From the NCBI GenBank assembly GCA_009914575.1, contig WNEB01000025.1, positions 1-12,675 of the forward strand: 12,675 nt of DNA, given 5' to 3'. Positions 7,091 through 12,675 of this stretch are shown piece by piece. The DNA comes from Burkholderia gladioli. GTDB lineage: Bacteria > Pseudomonadota > Gammaproteobacteria > Burkholderiales > Burkholderiaceae. The translations under genes were made by a program, and so were the position numbers. The stretch's first letter is position 1. Each line of letters opens with the position of its first letter. The notes beneath the pieces are model-generated. The model was not told the origin of the DNA. It ran no database searches and saw only the letters and a program-made list of their open reading frames with translations.

Positions 7091-9409
7091 ATGACGCTCA
7101 CCCGAGTCATCGGCAAATCGGCGGCCTGGATCGTCGGCATCCTGGCGGTGCTGATCGCCGCGCTCGTCGTCTTCATTCTCACGTTCGACTGGAATCGCGC
7201 GCGGCCGTACATCAACGAGCGCGTGAGCGCCGAGATCGGGCGGTCGTTCGCGATCCAGGGCGAACTGAAAGTGGGCTGGCGCCGCCCCGACGGCGAAACC
7301 GGCTGGCGTGCCTGGGTGCCCTGGCCGAGCTTCACGGCCAACGACATCGCGATCGGCAATCCCGGCTGGACCCGCTCGCCGCATTTCGCCACGCTCGATT
7401 CCGCGCATTTCGATCTCGCCGTGCTGCCGCTGCTCGCGCATCGCGTGGTGATTCCGTCGATCGACCTGGTCAATCCCGCCATCGACATCGAACGGCTCGC
7501 CGACGGCCGCAACAACTGGGCGTGCTCGATCAAGCAGTCGGGCCAGCCGTCCACCTGGCAGGTGGAACTGCACAACTTCGGCTTCGCGAAGGGCAATGTG
7601 ACGTATCGCGACGCGATCACCAAGGCCGACCTGAACGTGGCAATCGACACGCTCGGCCAGCCGATCCCGCTCGGCGACGTGCTCAAGCAGCAGGAGGCGA
7701 CGTCGCGCGCCGCGTCGGCGCAGAGCGTCGGCAAGGCCGGGGCCGCGCAACTGACGAAGAAGATCGAGGCCGCGTCGGCGGCTTCGGCGGCATCCGCCGC
7801 GCAGGCCGGCGCGGGCGCGTCGGCGGCTTCCGGGGCATCGAGCGCCGCCGGCGCGGCCAGTCCCTCCGCCGTGTCCGGCGTCGCGGCATCGTCCGCCGCC
7901 AGCCCGGCTTCGACCGCCAGCGCAACCGCGGCGCGCCCGCCTGCGCCGACTTACGCGTTCGGCCTCGTCGTCAAGGGCCGCTACAAGAGCGTGCCGATCG
8001 ACGGCACCGGCAAGATCGGCGGCGTGCTCGCGCTGCGCGACGCCACGCGGTCGTTCCCGCTGCAGGCCGACGTGAAGGCGGGCGACACGCGGCTTGCCAT
8101 CGTCGGTACGCTGACCGACCCGATGCAGCTGGCCGCGATAGATCTGCGGCTGTGGCTGAAGGGCGCGAGCATGTCGCATCTGTACGCGCTGACCGGCGTG
8201 ACGCTGCCCGATACGCCGCCGTACGCCACCTAAGGCCGGCTGATCGGCCAGTTCCGCAAGAACGCCAGCACGTTCCGCTACGAGAATTTCGACGGTCGCG
8301 TCGGCGGCAGCGATCTGCGCGGCACCATGACGTTCGCGCAGCGTTCGCCGCGGCCGCTGCTGTCGGGCGAGCTGGTGTCGAACCTGCTGCAGTTCTCCGA
8401 TCTCGCGCCGATCGTCGGCGCCGACAGCGCGTCGAGCAAGCGCGCGCGGCGACACCAGCAAGCAGCCGGCCGGCCGCGTGCTGCCGGTCGAGGAGTTCCA
8501 CACCGACCGCTGGAAGGCGCTCGACGCCGACGTGAAATTCACCGACCGCAAGCTGATCAAGAGTCAGAGCCTGCCGATCACCGATCTCTACCCGCACATC
8601 GTGATGCAGGACGGCGTGCTGGCGCTCACGCCGCGGCGCTTCGGCGTGGCGGGCGGCACGCTTTCCACCGAGGCGCATCTCGACGGCAGCGGCACGCCGC
8701 TGAAGGGGCGCTTCACGGTGTCCGCGCGGCACCTGAAGCTCAAGCAGCTGTTCCCGAGCGAGAAGGTCATGCAGTCGGCGCTCGGCGAAATCAACGGCGA
8801 CGCGACGCTCGCCGCGCGCGGCAATTCGCCGGCCGCGCTGGCCGCCACCTCGACCGGCGAGGTCAAGGCGCTCGTCACCGACGGCGCGATCAGCCGCCTG
8901 CTGATGGAGGCGGCCGGGCTGAACGTGGCGAACGTCGTCTACGAAAAGCTGTTCGGCAACCGCGACGTGAAGATCAATTGCGCGGCCGTCGATTTCGTCG
9001 CCAACGACGGCCTGATGAATTCGAAGCTGTTCGCGCTCGACACCGACGACGCCGTGATCCACGTGGACGGCAACGTGAACCTGCGCGACGAGGGCATGGA
9101 TCTGCAGATCCATCCGCAGACCAAGGGCTTCCGCGTGTTCTCGCTGCGCTCGCCGCTGTACGTGAAGGGCACGTTCAAGAATCCGAAGGTGGGCGTGAAC
9201 GTGGGCGCGCTGGCGCTGCGCGCCGGCGCGGCGGTCGGCCTCGGCCTGCTCAACCCGTTCGCGGCGCTGATCCCGCTGATCGCGCCGATCCACAACCGCG
9301 ACGTGCCGTGCTCGGAGCTGTTCTTGCAGCTCGACGCGCCGGCCGCCAAAAAGGCCGCCGCGACCGGCGCTTGGGCGCCACGCCCCAGCGCTTCACCGAG
9401 ACCTGCTAA
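7091..9409 (+). pseudogene. AsmA-family protein gene, disrupted
   Basis: The conceptual product is about 772 aa. It has an N-terminal membrane anchor (residues 9-31, SAAWIVGILAVLIAALVVFILTF), an AsmA-like domain (FDWNRARPYINERVSAEIGRSF; VNPAIDIERLADGRNNWAC), a Ser/Ala-rich linker around residues 225-290, and a C-terminal AsmA-type domain (LDLQI-like repeats, TKGFRVFSLRSPLYVKGTFKNPKVGVN). AsmA-like proteins are envelope proteins, thought to act in lipid or outer-membrane homeostasis. Lesions are: TAA at 8231-8233 (codon 381) where GAA would read ATEGRLIGQF; a frame change near 8450 (one base gained or two lost, at KRARGDTSKQ); and a compensating one-base loss in the G run near 9374, restoring an end at 9407-9409 (TPQRFTETC). 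The start has GGAG at 7081-7084. The first 380 residues and 8478 onward could be miscalled as separate genes. Three independent lesions make function unlikely. Confidence 0.85.
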
Positions 9410-9412
9410 AAT
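9404..9412 (+). promoter_or_regulatory. Candidate extended -10 promoter for ybiT
   Basis: TGCTAAAAT matches an extended -10 (TGnTAnnnT). It overlaps the TAA that ends the AsmA-family gene and lies about 40 bases upstream of the ybiT GTG, in an AT-rich island (TAAAATGCTAAATTTA). An extended -10 can work without a good -35, and none is evident. It would let ybiT be transcribed independently of the broken upstream gene. Confidence 0.4.
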
Positions 9413-9451
9413 GCTAAATTTACGTCGATCCAACACCTTACGGGCCACGCT

Positions 9452-11044
9452 GTGCTTTCTACCGCCAACATCACGATGCAATTCGGGCCGAAGCCCCTGT
9501 TCGAGAACATCTCGGTCAAGTTCGGGGAGGGCAACCGCTACGGCCTCATCGGCGCGAACGGCTGCGGCAAGTCGACCTTCATGAAGATTCTCGGCGGCGA
9601 CCTCGAATCGAGCGGCGGCAACGTCGCGCTCGAGCCGAACATTCGCCTGGGCAAGCTGCGCCAGGATCAGTTCGCGTACGAAGACGTGCGAGTGCTCGAC
9701 GTGGCGATGCAGGGCCACACCGAAATGTGGGCGGCCATGACCGAGCGCGATGCGATCTACGCGAACCCGGAAGCCACCGACGACGACTACATGCACGCGG
9801 CCGAGCTCGAAGCGAAGTTCGCCGAATTCGGCGGCTACGACGCCGAGGCGCGCGCCGGTTCGCTGCTGCTCGGCATCGGCATCGAGGAACATCTGCACAA
9901 CGGCCTGATGAGCGAAGTCGCGCCGGGCTGGAAGCTGCGCGTGCTGCTGGCGCAGGCGCTGTTCTCGAAGCCGGACGTCCTGCTGCTCGACGAACCGACC
10001 AACAACCTGGACATCAACTCGATCCGTTGGCTGGAAGACACGCTCAACCAGTACAACTCGACGATGATCATCATCTCGCACGATCGCCACTTCCTGAACT
10101 CGGTCTGCACGCACATGGCCGACATGGATTTCGGCACGCTGAAGGTGTGGCCGGGCAACTACGACGACTACATGCTCGCCTCGGCGCAGGCGCGCGAGCG
10201 TCAGGCCAACGCCAATGCGCGCGCCAAGGAGCGCGTGGCCGAACTGCAGGATTTCGTGCGCCGCTTCTCGGCGAACAAGTCGAAGGCGCGTCAGGCCACC
10301 AGCCGCGCCAAGCAGATCGACAAGATCAAGATCGAGGAATTCAAGCCGTCGTCGCGTCAGAACCCGTTCATCCGCTTCGAGTTCGAGAAGAAACTGCACA
10401 ACGTGGCGGTCGTGGCCGAGGACATCACGAAGAAGTACGAGCGCACGATCTTCAACAGCTTCAACCTGTCGGTGCAGCCGGGCGAGCGGATCGCGATCAT
10501 CGGCGAGAACGGCGCGGGCAAGACCACGCTGCTGCGCGCGCTGCGCGGCCTGCTGGAACTCGATCACGGCACCGTGAAGTGGGCCGAGAACGCGAACATC
10601 GGCTACATGCCGCAGGACACGTACGAGGAATTCCCGAACGACGTGACGCTGATGGACTGGATCGACGATTACCGCAAGGACGGCGACGACGAAACGGCCG
10701 TGCGCGGCACGCTCGGTCGCCTGCTGTTCTCGGCGGACGACATCAAGAAGTCGGTCAAGGTGCTGTCGGGCGGCGAGAAGGGCCGCATGATCTGGGGCAA
10801 GCTGATGCTGGGCCGCCATAACGTGCTGCTGATGGACGAGCCTACCAACCACATGGACATGGAATCGATCGAGTCGCTGCAGATCGCGCTCGAGAAGTTT
10901 GACGGCACGCTGATCTTCGTCTCGCACGACCGCGAGTTCGTGAGCGGCCTGGCCAATCGCATCATCGAGGTGCGCACCAACGGCACCCTGAACGACTTCG
11001 GCGGCAATTACGAGGATTTCCTGGCGGCGCAGGAAAAGGCGTAA
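9452..11044 (+). CDS. ybiT: ABC-F family ATPase YbiT (ribosome-associated)
   Basis: The 530-aa product has two ABC domains and no membrane segments, the layout of ABC-F translation factors. Domain 1 has Walker A GANGCGKS (34-41), the YbiT-style degenerate signature APGWKLR (157-163), Walker B VLLLDEP (176-182) and switch H210. The linker (about 242-310) is highly charged and contains [21 protein letters not shown], the segment that reaches the ribosomal peptidyl-transferase region in this family. Domain 2 has Walker A GENGAGKT (351-358), signature LSGGEKGR (438-445), Walker B VLLMDEP (458-464) and H492. The length equals E. coli YbiT (530 aa), and the sequence agrees with it closely from memory. 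It starts with GTG at 9452, the only start giving the family N-terminus. The ribosome site is weak. ABC-F proteins bind the ribosomal E site and rescue stalled or misconfigured ribosomes; YbiT's exact role is not settled. The gene is intact. Confidence 0.93.
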   Translation: MLSTANITMQFGPKPLFENISVKFGEGNRYGLIGANGCGKSTFMKILGGDLESSGGNVALEPNIRLGKLRQDQFAYEDVRVLDVAMQGHTEMWAAMTERDAIYANPEATDDDYMHAAELEAKFAEFGGYDAEARAGSLLLGIGIEEHLHNGLMSEVAPGWKLRVLLAQALFSKPDVLLLDEPTNNLDINSIRWLEDTLNQYNSTMIIISHDRHFLNSVCTHMADMDFGTLKVWPGNYDDYMLASAQARERQANANARAKERVAELQDFVRRFSANKSKARQATSRAKQIDKIKIEEFKPSSRQNPFIRFEFEKKLHNVAVVAEDITKKYERTIFNSFNLSVQPGERIAIIGENGAGKTTLLRALRGLLELDHGTVKWAENANIGYMPQDTYEEFPNDVTLMDWIDDYRKDGDDETAVRGTLGRLLFSADDIKKSVKVLSGGEKGRMIWGKLMLGRHNVLLMDEPTNHMDMESIESLQIALEKFDGTLIFVSHDREFVSGLANRIIEVRTNGTLNDFGGNYEDFLAAQEKA

Positions 11045-11155
11045 GCCTTCACGCACGCCGCGCCGGCTTCGGTCGGCCAGCCCACGCGCCCTGTTTCCTT
11101 TCTGCCCTGCGTTCGCGATGTTTTCCCGCTTTCCGCCGTTGCCCGCACCGCGCAT

Positions 11156-11169
11156 TTGATGCGCATCAA
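11156..11169. promoter_or_regulatory. Perfect 14-bp palindrome, possible operator
   Basis: TTGATGCGCATCAA is a perfect dyad 62 bases upstream of the nitronate monooxygenase ATG, within the 187-base gap after ybiT. Its size and position suit a dimeric repressor site. No regulator gene is adjacent, so the binding protein is unknown. The rest of the gap holds no strong terminator or promoter that I recognise. Confidence 0.4.
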
Positions 11170-11231
11170 CCTCCGCATTTGCCATTCCCCGATCATCGAA
11201 CCTTTCCGACGCAGCCCATAAGAGGTTTTCG

Positions 11232-12074
11232 ATGAGTCCCTCCCGTTCCTTCCCGCCGCTGACGATTCGCGGCCGTTCGCTGCTTCCCGTCGTGCAGGGC
11301 GGCATGGGCGTCGGGGTTTCGGCGCACCGGCTGGCCGGCAGCGTGGCGCGCGAGGGCGCGCTCGGCACGATCGCCAGCATCGATCTGCGCCATCACCACG
11401 CGGATCTGCTCGAACGCTGCCGCGCGCAGCCCGGCCGCGACACGCTCGACGCCGCGAACCTCGAGGCGCTGCGCCGCGAGATCGCCCTCGCGCGAAGCTG
11501 GAGCGAGGGGCGCGGCATGATCGCCGTCAACGTAATGAAGGCGGTGCGCACGCATGCCGATTACGTGCGCGTGGCCTGCGAGTCGGGTGCCGACGCGATC
11601 GTGATGGGCGCGGGGCTGCCGCTCGATCTGCCCGAGTTGGCCGACGGGCACGACATCGCGCTGATCCCGATCCTGTCCGACGCGCGCGGCATCGCGCTGG
11701 TGCTGAAGAAATGGATGAAGAAGGGCCGCCTGCCCGATGCGATCGTGATCGAGCATCCGGCCCATGCGGGCGGCCATCTCGGCGTGGCGCGCATCGAGGA
11801 CGCGAGCGACCCGCGCTTCGATTTCGCGCGCGTGCTCGACGAGGCAGGCGCGGCGATCCGCGCGCTGGGCCTGGCGCGCGAGGCGATTCCGCTGATCGTG
11901 GGCGGCGGCATCAACAGCCACGCGGCGGTGCGCGCGGCGCTTGCGCTGGGCGCGAACGGCGTGCAGGTCGGCACGCCGTTCGCGGTGACGGAGGAGGGCG
12001 ATGCGCATCCGGCCTTCAAGCAGGTGCTGGCGCAGGCGCGGCCCGAGGACATCGTCGATTTCGTCAGCGTGTAG
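11232..12074 (+). pseudogene. Nitronate monooxygenase family (FMN), C-terminus cut off by an IS
   Basis: The remaining 280 residues form most of an FMN-dependent TIM barrel of the nitronate monooxygenase (2-nitropropane dioxygenase) / FabK superfamily. Visible motifs are LLPVVQGGMGVGVS (17-30) at the first strand, GMIAVNVMKAV (95-105), DAIVMGAGLPLDLPE (121-135), IEHPAHAGGHLG (173-184) near the flavin and catalytic histidine region, and the phosphate-binding VGGGINSHAAVRAAL plus GANGVQVGTPFAVTEE (223-255). The frame stops at TAG 12072-12074, just inside IS-type sequence after IVDFVSV. Relatives usually continue by roughly 80-100 more residues, including a Cys-containing tail, so this is a 3' truncation. 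The start is good: AGAGG at 11221-11225, 6 bases before ATG. Such enzymes oxidise nitronates, but many members have other or unknown substrates. Partial activity is possible but unlikely. Confidence 0.85.
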
Positions 12075-12675
12075 CGGATCCGGTTGTTTAGACACGGTTT
12101 TGCGATCAGGCCGCGAACTTCAAGAGGCTGGCCTGACGGGCTTCGAGAGGTGATTTGAAGCCCAGTTTCTCGAGGCGCCATTCGCGATTGTATCGATCCT
12201 TGAACGCGACGACGGCAGCCCGTACCTCGTCTACGTTTTTGAACAGATGCCCGTGGATAGCTTGCTCCTTCATGGTCCGATTGAAGCGCTCGGCGACGCC
12301 GTTAGTCTGCGGCTCGGCGACGAAGGCGTAGCTCGGCGTCACGCCCCAGAATTTGATCTGGTTGCGGAAGTCGTCCGACGTGTATTGCGAGCCGTGATCC
12401 ATCCGCAGCGACAGTCCGCGGTCGGCGTCGGCTTCGGTCGAGCCGAAGTGCTCGCGCAGACCTTGACTGACAGGTTCCAGGGCGGCGAATCGATCGCCGA
12501 TCTTGGTGACGTGGATGCCGACACACATCGCATCGCAATGATCGACGACCGCGAAGATCCAGACCATCCCCTCGTCGACGGTTTGGACCTTGGTCCCGTC
12601 GGTACCCCACATCTCGTTGGGCCGATCGGTCGTGATGCGGCCGTCGTGGAGGTTGGGCGGTCGCGGTGGTTGCCG
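12070..12675 (-). mobile_element. IS3-type insertion sequence, one end inside the window
   Basis: The element enters at about 12067-12072, where the nitronate monooxygenase reading ends. A candidate terminus begins TGTAGCGGATCCGG at 12070, with the TG expected of IS3-type ends. It then carries a transposase on the minus strand to the window edge. The other end is outside, so inverted repeats and target duplication cannot be tested here. Its exact boundary is uncertain by a few bases. Confidence 0.75.
12106..12675 (-). CDS. IS3-family-like DDE transposase, C-terminal part (5' end outside window)
   Basis: The last 189 residues of an integrase-core (rve) transposase are visible, open to the window edge. 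The catalytic triad is D26 (EMWGTDGTK), D93 (RMDHGSQYTSDD) and E129 (TNGVAERFNRT), with exactly 35 residues between the last two, the D35E spacing of IS3 elements and retroviral integrases. The end, RYNREWRLEKLGFKSPLEAR, is typical of IS3 OrfB tails. In IS3 elements OrfB is fused to OrfA by a -1 frameshift, but that region would lie beyond the window. A methionine at 12612 is internal to the integrase core and is not the true start. The stop at 12106-12108 is about 35 bases from the element's end. IS481-type assignment is a less likely alternative. Within the visible part it is intact, so the element may still be active. Confidence 0.85.
   Translation of the reverse strand, partial: RQPPRPPNLHDGRITTDRPNEMWGTDGTKVQTVDEGMVWIFAVVDHCDAMCVGIHVTKIGDRFAALEPVSQGLREHFGSTEADADRGLSLRMDHGSQYTSDDFRNQIKFWGVTPSYAFVAEPQTNGVAERFNRTMKEQAIHGHLFKNVDEVRAAVVAFKDRYNREWRLEKLGFKSPLEARQASLLKFAA

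Noticed and set aside
7770..7930. Repetitive Ser/Ala-rich stretch considered as a tandem repeat array
   Set aside because: The units (variants of GCGTCGGCGGCTTC) are irregular and encode a low-complexity linker inside the AsmA-family protein.
8440..8460. Programmed ribosomal frameshift in the AsmA-family gene
   Set aside because: There is no slippery heptamer, and an in-frame stop 220 bases earlier plus a third lesion near the end point to decay instead.
6679..8535. A 618-codon plus-strand open frame spanning the MITE and the AsmA-family gene
   Set aside because: It overlaps the AsmA coding in another frame, its product is Arg-rich as expected of a GC-rich shadow, and its middle is translated MITE sequence.

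Overview
The window is about 12.7 kb of very GC-rich DNA. Its genes resemble those of Burkholderia or a close relative in the Betaproteobacteria. This rests on codon use and on recognisable metC, serB, fetAB and ybiT products, not on a database search.

Layout, left to right. (1) 1-131: the right half of a short, non-coding, repeated inverted-repeat element. It ends exactly at the ATG of a small unknown ORF (132-449). (2) 674-1852 (+): metC, cystathionine beta-lyase, convergent with serB (1960-2805, -) across a strong bidirectional hairpin terminator. (3) 2914-3870 (-): a LysR-family regulator that is a clear pseudogene. It is divergent from a zinc-binding/quinone-type alcohol dehydrogenase gene (3987 onward, +). 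That gene loses its native 3' end at an IS-like terminal sequence (4855-4876), after which lies the 3' end of an unrelated gene (to 5140). (4) 5178-6676 (-): fetB-fetA, an ATGA-coupled membrane/ATPase pair. (5) 6784-7047: a complete copy of the repeated element, with terminal inverted repeats and a perfect 8-bp target duplication, inside the divergent promoter region. (6) 7091-9409 (+): an AsmA-family gene broken by a stop and two frame changes. (7) 9452-11044 (+): intact ybiT, an ABC-F ATPase. (8) 11232-12074 (+): a nitronate-monooxygenase-family gene cut off at its C-terminus by an IS3-type element, whose transposase (12106-12675, -) runs off the window.

Core biosynthesis and housekeeping genes (metC, serB, fetAB, ybiT) are open and keep their motifs. 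The accessory genes (lysR, adh, asmA-like, nitronate monooxygenase) are all broken, by point lesions or by mobile elements. This mixture suggests a lineage whose genome is decaying, for example a host-restricted symbiont or a recently bottlenecked strain. Poor sequence quality could explain some frame changes, but not the in-frame stops or the IS junctions.

The most notable object is the 264-bp MITE-like element. It has two nearly identical copies 6.9 kb apart in the same orientation, each ending close upstream of a gene start. It encodes no transposase, folds into nested hairpins, and has an 8-bp duplication and GG-type ends that fit mobilisation in trans by an IS1595-like transposase (inference).
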